Source: Renibacterium sp043789415 (GTDB lineage Bacteria; Actinomycetota; Actinomycetes; Actinomycetales; Micrococcaceae). Taken from it: DNA of 64,000 bases. Below, in pieces: positions 34,873 through 44,561 of this stretch (position 1 is the first letter of the stretch; each line of letters begins with the position of its first letter). Below the pieces are notes generated by a model that was not told the origin of the DNA, did no database searches, and saw only the letters and a list, made by a program, of their open reading frames with translations. The DNA lies in NCBI RefSeq assembly GCF_043789415.1, contig NZ_JBDLLW010000003.1:186001-250000 (forward strand). Reading direction: 5' to 3'. The translations under genes were made by a program, and so were the position numbers.

Positions 34873-36186
34873 TCAGACATGGCTCAAGAAGTCATGCAGG
34901 ATGCGCTGCCCGGCACGCACACTGGCCACCGGGATTCGCTCATCCACTCCGTGCACCCCTTGAGGGCTCCGGCCGTCCGGATCGGCTCCGAGCGGCGAAA
35001 ATCCATAGCAGGAAATGCCCAATGAGCTGAAAGCCTTGGCGTCGGTTCCGCCGCCCATGCAATACGGCACGACGACGGCGTCGGGGTCGTAACGCATGAT
35101 GCTGTCGGTCATTGCGGCGAACCACGGCGAATCGATCTCCGAGCTGACAGGTGATTCGTGTGCGATGAAGCTCCTACTGATGGCGGGCCCGAGCAGCTCG
35201 TCCAGGGTGGCCAAGGTGCTCTCCTCTGCCCCGGGCACACATCGAACATCGATATCGGCCTCTGCAACCCCGGGAATCACGTTCACCTTGTAACCCGCTC
35301 GCAGCACGGTGGGGGTGGCCGAGCAGCGCACCGTCACGGCGGCCACTTCACCGGCCTCGCCCATCGCCTCGATCGCAGATCGGACGCCCTCTTCACTGCC
35401 GAGATCAGCGGTGAAGCCAAGAGCCTTCGTGGTCTGCTCCAAGTATCTGCTGACCACCGGGGTCAGTTGCAAGGGCCAGGAATAGTGCGCCACGCGATGC
35501 AAGCCATCGAGCAGGTTTCTGACCGCATTGACCTTGACCGGCCGCGATCCATGACCGGAGACACCCTCAGCCCTTACTCGCAGGTGCAGGGTGCCACGCT
35601 CCGCTGTAGCTATCGGATAAAGCCTGACGGTCGAACCGTCTGAGGCTTTCAGCAGCTGAGCCGCGCCACCAGATTCACCGATGGCAGCCTGCACCCCGGC
35701 GAAGAGTTCGGGATGCTCCGCCACCAGCCAGGCAGCCCCATAGTCACCTCGATCTTCTTCGTCGGCCACGAAAACTACCAGCACATCCCGCTGCGGTCGC
35801 TCCCCGCTGGCAGCCCACTCCAGCAAGGTGGCCAGCGTCATGGCCACCATGTCTTTCATATCGCAGGCACCCCGGCCATGAATATAGCCGTCCTTGATCA
35901 ATCCGCTGAAGGGTTCAAGGCTCCATTGCTCTGCTTCCGCCGGAACCACATCCAGGTGCGCCTGCACGAGCAATCCGGGGAGTTCTCGCCGCTTTCCGGG
36001 AACTCGAAGCACTAAAGAGAGCCGTTCCGGATCAGGACCCATTAATAAAGGCTGATAACCGGCGGATTTCAGCTTTTTCGCAATGAATTCGGCGAGTCGC
36101 CTCTCCCCATTGCTCTTTCCTTCGCCAAAATTACTGGTATCGAATCGGATCAGTTCTGCGCATAGCTCAGCTGCATCCACGATCAC
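34873..36186 (-). CDS. M20 family metallopeptidase (dipeptidase-like)
   Basis: 437 residues from GTG at 36186, chosen because CGGAGG lies 5 bases upstream; the open frame extends to 36261. M20 motifs: LLVQAHLDVVPAE (metal His/Asp), GRGACDMKDMVA (bridging Asp), VFVADEEDRGD (catalytic Glu-Glu), and the late GGGTDAKAFS. It probably hydrolyses short peptides or N-acyl amino acids. Convergent with murQ (19 bases) and divergent from the peptide-binding protein. In this cluster a role on peptides released from peptidoglycan is plausible. Confidence 0.88.
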   Translation of the reverse strand: MIVDAAELCAELIRFDTSNFGEGKSNGERRLAEFIAKKLKSAGYQPLLMGPDPERLSLVLRVPGKRRELPGLLVQAHLDVVPAEAEQWSLEPFSGLIKDGYIHGRGACDMKDMVAMTLATLLEWAASGERPQRDVLVVFVADEEDRGDYGAAWLVAEHPELFAGVQAAIGESGGAAQLLKASDGSTVRLYPIATAERGTLHLRVRAEGVSGHGSRPVKVNAVRNLLDGLHRVAHYSWPLQLTPVVSRYLEQTTKALGFTADLGSEEGVRSAIEAMGEAGEVAAVTVRCSATPTVLRAGYKVNVIPGVAEADIDVRCVPGAEESTLATLDELLGPAISRSFIAHESPVSSEIDSPWFAAMTDSIMRYDPDAVVVPYCMGGGTDAKAFSSLGISCYGFSPLGADPDGRSPQGVHGVDERIPVASVRAGQRILHDFLSHV

Positions 36187-36265
36187 AATAACCTCCGGGG
36201 GTTCTTTTCCTCTCCCTGAGACTATAGGGTTCTGGTAAGTAATTTCCACCGCTATTAACAATTTT

Positions 36266-36278
36266 GTAATTTATTTAC
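36266..36278. promoter_or_regulatory. Candidate MurR-type operator in the peptidase/opp divergent promoter
   Basis: GTAATTTATTTAC has the symmetry GTAA-N5-TTAC. It lies 80 bases from the M20 start and 58 bases before the peptide-binding protein start. Confidence 0.5.
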
Positions 36279-36335
36279 CTTAAGCTCGATACGATTCATA
36301 TGACGGCTCGACTAAGGATCCAAGGGGTTCACCGA

Positions 36336-38153
36336 ATGAAGAAGATCACCGTGAAACGCTGGACGGCGGGCCTGCTCAGCGCCGCTCTCATCCTCACCCC
36401 AGCGGCCATCAGCGCACCGGCTGCCAGCGCAGATAGCGCCGTTTCAGATGGCTCCGGAACCAACCTTAAGCTCGCGCTGATCGGCGATATCGATTCACTC
36501 AACCCTTTCATCTCCATCACCGCCACCGGGACCAATATTTTGACTCTGCAGTACCAGAACCTGGTCGCCTGGGGCGTGGACAATGAGCCGGTCGGCGGAC
36601 TGTCTGATAAGTGGGAGCACAGCGCGGACGGCAAGACCTGGACTTTCCATATGCCCTCCGATCGCAAGTGGTCCGATGGCGAGCCGATCACCGCTGACGA
36701 CGCCGTCTGGACCTTCAACGCGATCAAAAACAATGCGAAGCTCAAGCAGGCTAATGGTGCCCTGGTAGCCAACGTGAAGAGCGTGGAAGCCAAAGATTCC
36801 GAGAACCTGGTGATGACGCTCAATAATGTACAAGCCCCCAACCCGGGTGGCGATTTACCGATTATGCCCCAGCACATCTGGTCCAAGCAGTCCGATCCGA
36901 CAACCTACGCCAATGACAAGGACACCGTGGGCTCTGGCCCCTTCGTGATCAGCAACTACGATAAAGCCGCCGGTGTGACGATGAAGGCCAACCCTTATTT
37001 CTGGAAGGGTAAGGCCAAGGTTGACGGGATCATCTGGGCCCCCTATCAGAACAGCGACGCCGCCGTGCAGGCGCTCAAGAACGGTGAGATCGACGTCGTG
37101 GGCAGATTGACGCCGGCTCAGTTCGAGTCCCTCAAAGGCCAAGCTGGCATCACCACCAACGCTGGCCAAGGCCGCCGTTACAACGCGATAGGCATTAACC
37201 TCGGAACTAAATCCAAGGACGGCAAGCTGCTCGGTGACGGCAACCCCGCCCTGCAGGACGTGAACCTGCGCCGGGCCATTGTGATGGCGATGGACAATAA
37301 GACCCTGCTGGAAAAAGTCCTGCAGGGCCTGGGCACCCAGGGCACCGGCGAAGTGCCGGCGGCTTATTCGCTCTACCACTGGGACATTAATCCCGCCGAT
37401 CTGCCGCTCAAGTTCGACCCAGACGCCGCCAATAAGCTGCTCGATGAGAACGGCTACACCAAGGGCGCCGACGGCATCCGGCGAGATAAGACCGGAAAGC
37501 CGCTCAAGCTGCGCCTGCTGGGCCGGAACACCGATCCGACGCATCAGCAGATCGCTGACTACCTCAAGCCGTGGCTGAAGAATATCGGCATCGATGTGGT
37601 GACCACGATGAAATCCAACGCTCAGGTCAACGATGATTCCGGCAAGGGAAACTTCGATCTGTACTTCACCGGCTGGGGCATCGGGCCGGATCCGGACTAC
37701 CAGCTCTCGATCAACCAGTGCTCCTCGCTGCCGGATTCCGACGGCAGTAACAACACCACGGAGAACGGGCTGTGCGATCCCAAGTTCGATGAGCTCTACA
37801 AGCAACAGCACGCCGAATTGGATCAGGCCAAGCGCAGCGATCTGGTCAAGCAAGCGCAGCAGCTGATCTACAACGCCGCGGTGAACAATGTGCTGTACTA
37901 CGCCAATTCGCTGGAGGCCTATCGTTCGGATAAGTTCCAGCCCTTCACCACTCAGCCGTCAAAGGGCGGTGTGATCACCGAGCAGAATGGCCCGTGGGGT
38001 TACTACAGCGCCACTCCAATCAATTCGGCGAGCGCTTCCGACGCGGGCTTCAACTGGGCCTGGGTGATCATTCCGGTGGTGGTTGTGGTGTTGGCGCTGA
38101 TCGCCTTCCTGCTCTTCCGCCGTCGTAGCACTACTGCCGACGACCGGGAGTGA
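36336..38153 (+). CDS. Peptide ABC transporter substrate-binding protein (family 5), C-terminally membrane anchored
   Basis: 605 residues from ATG at 36336 (AAGGGG upstream). The signal peptide ends around SAPAASA, with no lipobox Cys. The SBP_bac_5 domain is clear (LALIGDIDSLNPFIS, KWEHSADGKTWTFHM, WSDGEPITADDAVWTF). Near the end is a single hydrophobic helix (about 575-595, WAWVIIPVVVVVLALIAF) followed by FRRRSTT, so the protein appears to be tethered by a C-terminal anchor instead of a lipid. It is first of an operon with permeases, ATPase and muropeptide enzymes, so its ligand may be cell-wall peptides. Confidence 0.9.
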   Translation: MKKITVKRWTAGLLSAALILTPAAISAPAASADSAVSDGSGTNLKLALIGDIDSLNPFISITATGTNILTLQYQNLVAWGVDNEPVGGLSDKWEHSADGKTWTFHMPSDRKWSDGEPITADDAVWTFNAIKNNAKLKQANGALVANVKSVEAKDSENLVMTLNNVQAPNPGGDLPIMPQHIWSKQSDPTTYANDKDTVGSGPFVISNYDKAAGVTMKANPYFWKGKAKVDGIIWAPYQNSDAAVQALKNGEIDVVGRLTPAQFESLKGQAGITTNAGQGRRYNAIGINLGTKSKDGKLLGDGNPALQDVNLRRAIVMAMDNKTLLEKVLQGLGTQGTGEVPAAYSLYHWDINPADLPLKFDPDAANKLLDENGYTKGADGIRRDKTGKPLKLRLLGRNTDPTHQQIADYLKPWLKNIGIDVVTTMKSNAQVNDDSGKGNFDLYFTGWGIGPDPDYQLSINQCSSLPDSDGSNNTTENGLCDPKFDELYKQQHAELDQAKRSDLVKQAQQLIYNAAVNNVLYYANSLEAYRSDKFQPFTTQPSKGGVITEQNGPWGYYSATPINSASASDAGFNWAWVIIPVVVVVLALIAFLLFRRRSTTADDRE

Positions 38154-38156
38154 TCT

Positions 38157-39188
38157 TTGGCCTTGCCGCTGGTCGATGAGGCCAGCATTGCAGCGGATCT
38201 CGACGAACCCCGCAAGGGGTCGTCGTGGCCACGCTACCTGGCTTTCAAAGCGGGCGGCACCCTCATCTCTCTGGTGATGGTGGTGATTCTGGGCTTCTTC
38301 GCCTTCAGAATTCTCGGTGATCCGGTCAACTCGCTCACCAAAGGCCGGAACGTCACGGCTGAGCAGAAGGAAATCCTGATCAAGCAGTACGGCCTAGACC
38401 AACCGCTGCTAGGCCAGTTCTGGCACTATCTGACTGATTTAGCCCAGGGCAGACTGGGCGATTCCTACTACTTCAGCAAACCCGTCTCCAGCCTGATCCT
38501 GGAGGGCCTCGGGCCGACGCTACTGCTCACCGGAAGCGCGGCGCTAATCTCCATCGTGCTGGGGCTCTGGCTCGGTCAGCGGGCGGCTTGGAAGCACGGC
38601 AGTGGCTTCGATCGCAGTCAGACCGGAATCGCCCTGGTCTTCTGGTCCGTGCCGACGTTCTGGTTGGGGCTGCTAGTGCTGCTGCTGTTCGCCGGGGTAC
38701 TGCACTGGTTCCCGACCGGCGGCATGGTGACGGCGGGGAGTCAGTTCACTGGCCTGGCTTACCTCTGGGATGTGCTGCGTCATATGGTGCTGCCGGTGCT
38801 CACCATGGTCGCCGTGGTCTATGCGCAGTATCTGATGGTGATGCGCGCTTCGCTGCTCGAGGAGATGTCCTCGGATTACCTGGTGACGGCCCGGGCCAAA
38901 GGCCTGCGTGAGGATCAGGTACGACGTCGGCACGCGGTTCCCAATGCGCTCTTGCCCACTGTGACGCTGATCTTCCTCACCATGGGCGGCCTGGTAGCCG
39001 GTGCGGTCACGGTGGAAACCGTCTTCTCCTGGCCCGGGCTCGGACTGCTGACCTTCAAGGGCCTCTCCACGCCCGATCTGCCCTTATTGCAAGGGACCTT
39101 CGTAGTGTTCTCCTCGATTGTGATCCTGACGAACTTCTTTGCGGATATCGTCTATCGATTGCTCGACCCGAGGCTGCGTGCCGGATGA
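38157..39188 (+). CDS. Peptide ABC transporter permease (DppB/OppB type)
   Basis: 343 residues, six hydrophobic segments. It has LKEQ-like QYGLDQPLLGQFWHYL, the C-terminal EAA loop DYLVTARAKGLREDQVRRRHAVPNALLP, and FSWPGLG. TTG start at 38157, 3 bases after the binding-protein stop, with GGGAG 6 bases upstream. Forms the channel with the next gene. Confidence 0.92.
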   Translation: MALPLVDEASIAADLDEPRKGSSWPRYLAFKAGGTLISLVMVVILGFFAFRILGDPVNSLTKGRNVTAEQKEILIKQYGLDQPLLGQFWHYLTDLAQGRLGDSYYFSKPVSSLILEGLGPTLLLTGSAALISIVLGLWLGQRAAWKHGSGFDRSQTGIALVFWSVPTFWLGLLVLLLFAGVLHWFPTGGMVTAGSQFTGLAYLWDVLRHMVLPVLTMVAVVYAQYLMVMRASLLEEMSSDYLVTARAKGLREDQVRRRHAVPNALLPTVTLIFLTMGGLVAGAVTVETVFSWPGLGLLTFKGLSTPDLPLLQGTFVVFSSIVILTNFFADIVYRLLDPRLRAG

Positions 39189-40084
39189 GCACCTCGATCA
39201 GCAGGCTCAGTGTCGCCCAAGCTCGGCGGGTGCAGCGCAGCAAAGAGATCTGGCGAGAGTTCTCCGCGAACCGCGCAGGGCTGATCGGCCTGATCGGCCT
39301 GCTGCTGGTGATCGGATTGGCTCTGCTGGCACCGCTGCTGGCTCCGGCTGAGACCTTGGACGTCACCAGAATCACCTCCCCCCAGAATCAAGCTCCCAGC
39401 TGGGCCAATCCGCTCGGCACCGATCCGGCCGGCCGCTCAGTGCTGGCAATGTTGATCTGGGGCGCCCGGATCTCGCTGCTGGTCGGCTTCTGCGCCACCG
39501 TGGTCTCCATGGTGATCGGCACTTTGATGGGAATGGCCGCCGGTCACTTCCCCGGCATCGTGCAAGCGGTGTTCATGCGGATCATCGATTTCTTCCTGGT
39601 GCTGCCCGGGCTCGTGCTGGCCATCGTGCTGTCGCTGGTGATCGGTCCCGGCGCTTTCACCATTATCCTGGCGATCGGCGTCACGTCCTGGGCCGGTACG
39701 GCTCGCCTGGTGCGCTCGCAAACGCTTACCGTGGAAGCGCGTCCTTATATCGAACGGAGCTGGGCACTCGGCGCCTCGCACTGGCACATCATCGCTAAGC
39801 ACGTGCTGCCGGCCGTTTTGCCCCTCGTGCTGGCTAATACCACCTTGACCGTGGGATCGGCGGTGATCGCCGAATCGACCCTTTCCTTCTTAGGGCTGGG
39901 TGATCCGGGCAGTATCTCCTGGGGGTCGATGCTGAAATCTGCTCTCGACACCGGTGCCGCGACCGCCGGTTTCTGGTGGTTCATTCTGCCGCCAGGAATT
40001 GCCATCGTGCTGGTCGTGCTGTGTTTCACCCTGGTCGGCCGCGCTTTGGAATCCGTGATCAATCCCACCTTGCGAGGCCGCTGA
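39185..40084 (+). CDS. Peptide ABC transporter permease (DppC/OppC type)
   Basis: 299 residues. The N-terminal cytoplasmic region FSANRAGLIGL, then NPLGTDPAGRSVLAMLIWGARISLLVG and the EAA loop ERSWALGASHWHIIAKHVLP, are characteristic of DppC. Starts with ATGA overlapping the dppB-type stop. The second permease of the transporter. Confidence 0.92.
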   Translation: MSTSISRLSVAQARRVQRSKEIWREFSANRAGLIGLIGLLLVIGLALLAPLLAPAETLDVTRITSPQNQAPSWANPLGTDPAGRSVLAMLIWGARISLLVGFCATVVSMVIGTLMGMAAGHFPGIVQAVFMRIIDFFLVLPGLVLAIVLSLVIGPGAFTIILAIGVTSWAGTARLVRSQTLTVEARPYIERSWALGASHWHIIAKHVLPAVLPLVLANTTLTVGSAVIAESTLSFLGLGDPGSISWGSMLKSALDTGAATAGFWWFILPPGIAIVLVVLCFTLVGRALESVINPTLRGR

Positions 40085-41745
40085 TGCTCGGCTTGACCTT
40101 TACCGACTTCACCGTGAATTACCGGACTCACACCGAGAACGGCCCCGGACAGCTCACCGCGGTGGACGGCGTCACCCTACAGATCCCGCCGGGCTCCACG
40201 GTGGGCCTCGCCGGGGAATCAGGCTGCGGAAAGTCCACCCTAGCGATGTCGGTGCTGCGGCTGTTGCCGGCCAACGCCACCCTCAGCGGAAGCGTCAAGC
40301 TCGGAGACGACGATATTGGCGAGTTGAGCTGGGGCAAGCTTCGTGCGGTGCGCTGGACCCAAGCTTCCATTGTCTTTCAGGGTGCCATGCACTCGCTCAA
40401 TCCGGTGCGAAAGGTAGCTGAGCAAATCGCTGAGCCATTGCTCATCCATGCCAAGCAGCTGGACAGCAAATATCGCGAGGACTCCGCTCGTCAGGCCCGG
40501 GTCAAGGAACTCCTGGAACTGGTCGATCTTCCGGTGAGCAAAGGGGCCAGCTACCCTCATGAGCTTTCCGGCGGCCAGAAGCAACGAGTGATGATCGCGA
40601 TGGCGCTGGCCTGCGATCCCGAATTGATTATCGCCGATGAGCCAACCACCGCCCTAGACGTCGTGGTGCAGGCTCAGGTGCTGAATGTGCTCAAGGAATT
40701 GGTGACCTCGCGGCATCTTTCCCTGGTGATGATCAGCCATGACCTCTCGGTACTCGCCGCCACCTGCGAAAGAATAGTGGTGATGCAACACGGCAAGATC
40801 GTCGAAGACGGTCCCTCTGCTGAAGTGATGAAGCATCCGCAGCACCCGCATACCCAAGCCCTGGCTTCCGCTTTTCCGCTGATCGGAGACCCAGCTTCAC
40901 GCCGCAAGCTACCGGGGTACAGTGCCCCTCCGACGAGCGAGGAGGACGCCAACCGGGAGACCGTGCTGGAGGCCAAGAATCTTTCGGTGATCTTCGGCGG
41001 TCGCGGCACGGTCCGGGCGGTGAACAAGGTCGATCTGAGCTGCAAACAGGGCGAGATCGTCGCCTTGGTCGGCCAATCGGGCTCGGGGAAGACCACCCTG
41101 GCCAGGACGCTGCTGGGCCTGCAGCGCCCCACCCAGGGCGAGGTGCTGTTCCGCGGCCAGCCGCTGGATCATCACCGCAAGGCCCTCAAGGCCTACCGGA
41201 AGTCGGTGCAATTCGTTCTGCAGGACCCCAGCGCCGCGCTGAATCCCAAGCATTCGGTCTACGAGGCGGTAGCTGAGGGCCCGCGATTGCACAGGCTGCC
41301 GGGCGATGAACGCGAGATCGTCGGTGCCGCCCTGCGCAAGGCCGAGCTGCATCCGGCGGAACGCTATTTCTCCGCCATCCCGCAAGAACTCTCCGGCGGT
41401 CAGCGGCAGCGCGTGGTGATCGCCGGAGCGCTCGCTCTGGATCCGGAATTCCTGGTCGCCGACGAGCCGGTGGCCAGCCTGGATGCCTCGGTACGAGCCG
41501 AGATTCTGGCTTTGCTGCTGCGGCTGCGCTGCGAACTAGGGCTCGGCGCCTTGGTGATCACCCATGATCTGGGCCTCGCCTGGAACATCGCGGACCGCGT
41601 CGTGGTGATGTACCAAGGAGAAATCGTGGAACAAGGTGCTGTGGAGGACGTGTTATTGAATCCGCAGCACGAGTACACCCGGACCTTGCTGAGCGTGGTG
41701 CCCACCAATAATACGATGCGCACGAGCGACTCGGATCTGCTTTGA
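40084..41745 (+). CDS. Peptide ABC transporter ATPase, fused DppD-DppF type
   Basis: 553 residues from ATG at 40084, which shares one base with the preceding TGA. Two complete ATPase domains: GESGCGKST with LSGGQKQRVMIAMAL and IIADEPTTALDV in the first, GQSGSGKTT with LSGGQRQRVVIAGAL and LVADEPVASLD in the second. The fusion supplies both nucleotide-binding domains in one chain, replacing separate DppD and DppF proteins. It is followed by ldcA with overlapping codons. Confidence 0.93.
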   Translation: MLGLTFTDFTVNYRTHTENGPGQLTAVDGVTLQIPPGSTVGLAGESGCGKSTLAMSVLRLLPANATLSGSVKLGDDDIGELSWGKLRAVRWTQASIVFQGAMHSLNPVRKVAEQIAEPLLIHAKQLDSKYREDSARQARVKELLELVDLPVSKGASYPHELSGGQKQRVMIAMALACDPELIIADEPTTALDVVVQAQVLNVLKELVTSRHLSLVMISHDLSVLAATCERIVVMQHGKIVEDGPSAEVMKHPQHPHTQALASAFPLIGDPASRRKLPGYSAPPTSEEDANRETVLEAKNLSVIFGGRGTVRAVNKVDLSCKQGEIVALVGQSGSGKTTLARTLLGLQRPTQGEVLFRGQPLDHHRKALKAYRKSVQFVLQDPSAALNPKHSVYEAVAEGPRLHRLPGDEREIVGAALRKAELHPAERYFSAIPQELSGGQRQRVVIAGALALDPEFLVADEPVASLDASVRAEILALLLRLRCELGLGALVITHDLGLAWNIADRVVVMYQGEIVEQGAVEDVLLNPQHEYTRTLLSVVPTNNTMRTSDSDLL

Positions 41746-42650
41746 ACTCGCTGGGGGCCTTGCAAACGGGTGATCGGGTTGCCTTGCTCTCCGTCTCCGG
41801 GCCACCGGCGTCCGAGCTCCTGGAGCGCGCTCAAACGCTCCTCGAATCATGGGGACTGCGGGTGGTCATCGGCGACCATCTGCAGAGCCCGCATCCCCGG
41901 GTGAATTATCTGGCCGGCCCCGATCAGGGCCGCGCCGATGATCTGCAAAAAGCCTGGCTCGATCCGCAGATCGCCGGGATCTTCCTCGCCCGGGGAGGGT
42001 ACGGCGCCGTCCGAGTGCTCGATCTCCTGGACCTGTCCGCACTACGGGCTGCCAGACCAAAACCTCTCTTCGGTTCCTCAGATGTCACGGCGATCCATGA
42101 GTTCTGGCAGCAGCAGTTCGGCCTTCCCACGTGGTTCGCTCCGATGGTTGCCACCCGTGATCTACTGGACGATCCGATTTCCACCGAACGACTCCGGCAA
42201 GCCATTTTCACCCCGTACAGCGGCCGGAGCTTCAGTTCACCAGGGGCCGAATCCCTCGTCCGCGGCAGCGCACGGGGCACTCTGACGGGAGGCAATCTCA
42301 GCCTGCTCTGCATGACGATGGGAGCGCACGGCGAGCGAAAGCTCTCGAACACCGGAAAGATCGGGCTGCTAGAAGAAGTCAACGAGGAAACATACAAAAT
42401 CGATGGCTACCTGCAGAACTTGCTGCGGGCGGGCTGGTTCGACGGGATGAGTGGGCTTGCCCTTGGTTCGTGGAAGAATTGCGCTGAGCTCAGTGAAGTC
42501 AGGGCGTTATGCGAGGAGCTGCTCAGCCCGCTGGGAATCCCGATCATCTGGGAGCTGGGTTTTGGGCACGGCCCGGCGGCGCATAGTCTGCCCCTCGGAC
42601 TGGCTGCGCAATTGATCGCCGACGACAATCCCAGATTGGTGATGGACTAA
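41742..42650 (+). CDS. ldcA: LD-carboxypeptidase (S66, muramoyltetrapeptide carboxypeptidase)
   Basis: 302 residues. S66 features: GDRVALLSVSGP at the N-terminus, ARGGYGAVRVLDLLD, the nucleophile region FGSSDVTAIHEF, TGGNLSLLCMTMG, GLLEEVNEETYKIDGYL with the catalytic Glu, and GFGHG with the His. It removes the terminal D-Ala from the tetrapeptide in the cytoplasm, the step before tripeptide breakdown (YkfA in Bacillus). TTG start at 41742 overlaps the stop of the ATPase gene, so translation is coupled to the transporter. Confidence 0.92.
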   Translation: MNSLGALQTGDRVALLSVSGPPASELLERAQTLLESWGLRVVIGDHLQSPHPRVNYLAGPDQGRADDLQKAWLDPQIAGIFLARGGYGAVRVLDLLDLSALRAARPKPLFGSSDVTAIHEFWQQQFGLPTWFAPMVATRDLLDDPISTERLRQAIFTPYSGRSFSSPGAESLVRGSARGTLTGGNLSLLCMTMGAHGERKLSNTGKIGLLEEVNEETYKIDGYLQNLLRAGWFDGMSGLALGSWKNCAELSEVRALCEELLSPLGIPIIWELGFGHGPAAHSLPLGLAAQLIADDNPRLVMD

Positions 42651-43780
42651 TGCAATCCCTCAGAGCGGATCTAGAAGAGCTGCTGAATCGAGCGGTCGCT
42701 GAACGGATCGCACCTTCAGCTGTTTGCGCCGTGGCTATCGATGGTAAAGCGTTAACACCCATCGTGGTCGGTGATGCCGTAAGTTTTGACGACGCCGGTC
42801 AGCCGCTTCCAGTGCATGCCCGGATTAAGGCAGAGCCTAGCACTCTCTACGATCTGGCCTCGATCACTAAAATCTTCTCCGCTCTGACGGTGCTCAGCTT
42901 GGTCGATGAGGGTCGGCTCGAATTAGGTGAACCGATAGGACGCTTCCTGCCGGAATATCGAACACCGGCTAAGGACCGCGTCACGCTGTGGCATTTACTC
43001 ACCCACACCTCCGGGTTACCCGCAACGTGGGAAGGCTGGCGACATGCGCTGGGGTCGGGTCGCGGATTCAACCGCGCAGATCTGGTCGCTGATCTGCTGC
43101 ACACCGAACTGGACCAGCCACCGGGCATCGAGTTCGAATACTCTTGCGCCGGTTACAACACCATGATGGTGCTCGCGGAGGTGATCACCGGAACACACTG
43201 GGCTGAACTCGTCCAAGAACGGGTCTTAGCGCACCTCGCAACTCAGGAACTCACCGGCAGCCCCCGGCTCGAGCACACCGCGGCCACCGAATACCAGCCG
43301 GAATGGGGCCGCGGCATGGTGCGCGGCGTGGTCCACGATGAAGCAGCCTGGGCGCTGAGCAGTCACCGTGAGAGCGGGTTGACTGGAAACGCCGGAATGT
43401 TCGGCAGCGTCCAGGGCGTCTTAGCGTTCGGCGAGTCACTGAGAATGGGCTCACCAGGCATTCTTTCCCCGGAACTCGCAGCCGAAATGTGGCGGACCCA
43501 GCTGACGCCGGAGTTGATCACCCACAGCGAGCTGGACTTCCAGTACGGTTTGGGGCTGGGCATAGCCCAGCGCAGCTGGGTCGGCAATCATCCCGAAGCC
43601 CGGGGGCACAATGGCTTCACCGGTACTTCTCTGCTGGTCGACAAGACCACAAAACTGAGCATTGTCTTACTCACCAATCGAGTTCATCCCCGTCGTGAGC
43701 TCAGCGATGTCCAGGCCTTACGACAGATGGTTTCAAACCTGGTCTATGATTCCCTGGAGCATCATGCCGGTCAGCTCTGA
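42650..43780 (+). CDS. Beta-lactamase-fold serine hydrolase, AmiE-like
   Basis: 376 residues of the class C beta-lactamase/PBP-like family: SxxK as SITK at 71-74, YSCAGYN (Tyr-x-Asn region) and HNGFTG towards the end. No signal peptide is apparent. B. subtilis AmiE (formerly YbbE), in the murQ-nagZ operon, is of this family and cleaves MurNAc-L-Ala. By position after ldcA (TAATG overlap) this protein may do the same. The activity is an inference from context. Confidence 0.85.
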   Translation: MQSLRADLEELLNRAVAERIAPSAVCAVAIDGKALTPIVVGDAVSFDDAGQPLPVHARIKAEPSTLYDLASITKIFSALTVLSLVDEGRLELGEPIGRFLPEYRTPAKDRVTLWHLLTHTSGLPATWEGWRHALGSGRGFNRADLVADLLHTELDQPPGIEFEYSCAGYNTMMVLAEVITGTHWAELVQERVLAHLATQELTGSPRLEHTAATEYQPEWGRGMVRGVVHDEAAWALSSHRESGLTGNAGMFGSVQGVLAFGESLRMGSPGILSPELAAEMWRTQLTPELITHSELDFQYGLGLGIAQRSWVGNHPEARGHNGFTGTSLLVDKTTKLSIVLLTNRVHPRRELSDVQALRQMVSNLVYDSLEHHAGQL

Positions 43781-44561
43781 TTACAGCGACGGCACCCCGC
43801 TGATTGCCTATTGCCTGACCACGTTGGACGGCGAGGTACTGGCCCAGCGGAATGCCGATACGCATTTTTACTCGGCGAGCACCATCAAGCTGGCCGTTCT
43901 GGTAGCGGCATTGCACGCCGTCGAACGAGGAGCGCTGCGACTCGATCAGCCCTTCGCTTCGACTCATACCTTTAACAGTCGGCTCGGCGGAACCTTCTCC
44001 TTCGATCCTGATGAGTACGACGACGGAATGGCTCCCGAAGGAGCCTCGATGAGCCTGCAGGAACTGCTCGGCCGGATGATTTCTGTCTCCTCGAATGAGG
44101 CGACGAACCTGCTGGTCGAGGCACTGGGTTTTCCCGCGGTGATGGAGGCACTCCGCCGTTGCGGGGCGAACGATTCGACGATGGAGCGGCTGATCGGTGA
44201 TCTCGCGGCCCTGCAACGAGGGTTCAGCCACCAGATCACGGCAGCGGATCTGTGCAAGATCATGTCGTTCATCGTCTCCGGTCGAGCGGCCGGGCCGCAG
44301 AACACCGCCCTCGCCGTGAACTGGTTACGCGAGCAGCGGTACCCGGTGATCGGTGAAGAACTGAAGGAGATGAATAGTGCCCTCGACTGGGGTTCGAAAT
44401 CCGGCTGGGTCACGGGCATCCAGCACGACGTGGCTTTCGTGATCCCCCGCGAGGCCGCGCCCGGTGAGGGTTATCTGCTGGCGATCTGCACCAGGGCTCT
44501 CGCGGATCCCGAGGCGGCCGAGACGATTCGCGCCCTGAGCAGGGCACTATTGCCCTTGTAG
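43764..44561 (+). CDS. Class A beta-lactamase-fold serine hydrolase, apparently cytoplasmic
   Basis: 265 residues from ATG at 43764 (GGAG 4 bases upstream), overlapping the previous gene by 17 bases. SxxK is STIK at 39-42, SxN is SSNEA, and the KTG-equivalent is KSG (SKSGWVTG). No signal peptide is seen, which is unusual because lactamases act outside the membrane. Within a muropeptide operon a peptidoglycan-peptide hydrolase role is more likely than antibiotic resistance. Its stop overlaps the convergent epimerase gene by 15 bases. Confidence 0.82.
   Translation: MPVSSDYSDGTPLIAYCLTTLDGEVLAQRNADTHFYSASTIKLAVLVAALHAVERGALRLDQPFASTHTFNSRLGGTFSFDPDEYDDGMAPEGASMSLQELLGRMISVSSNEATNLLVEALGFPAVMEALRRCGANDSTMERLIGDLAALQRGFSHQITAADLCKIMSFIVSGRAAGPQNTALAVNWLREQRYPVIGEELKEMNSALDWGSKSGWVTGIQHDVAFVIPREAAPGEGYLLAICTRALADPEAAETIRALSRALLPL

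Noticed and set aside
42650..44561. Two beta-lactamase-fold genes as an antibiotic-resistance locus
   Set aside because: Neither has an export signal, and both overlap muropeptide-processing genes. Resistance is not supported by context.
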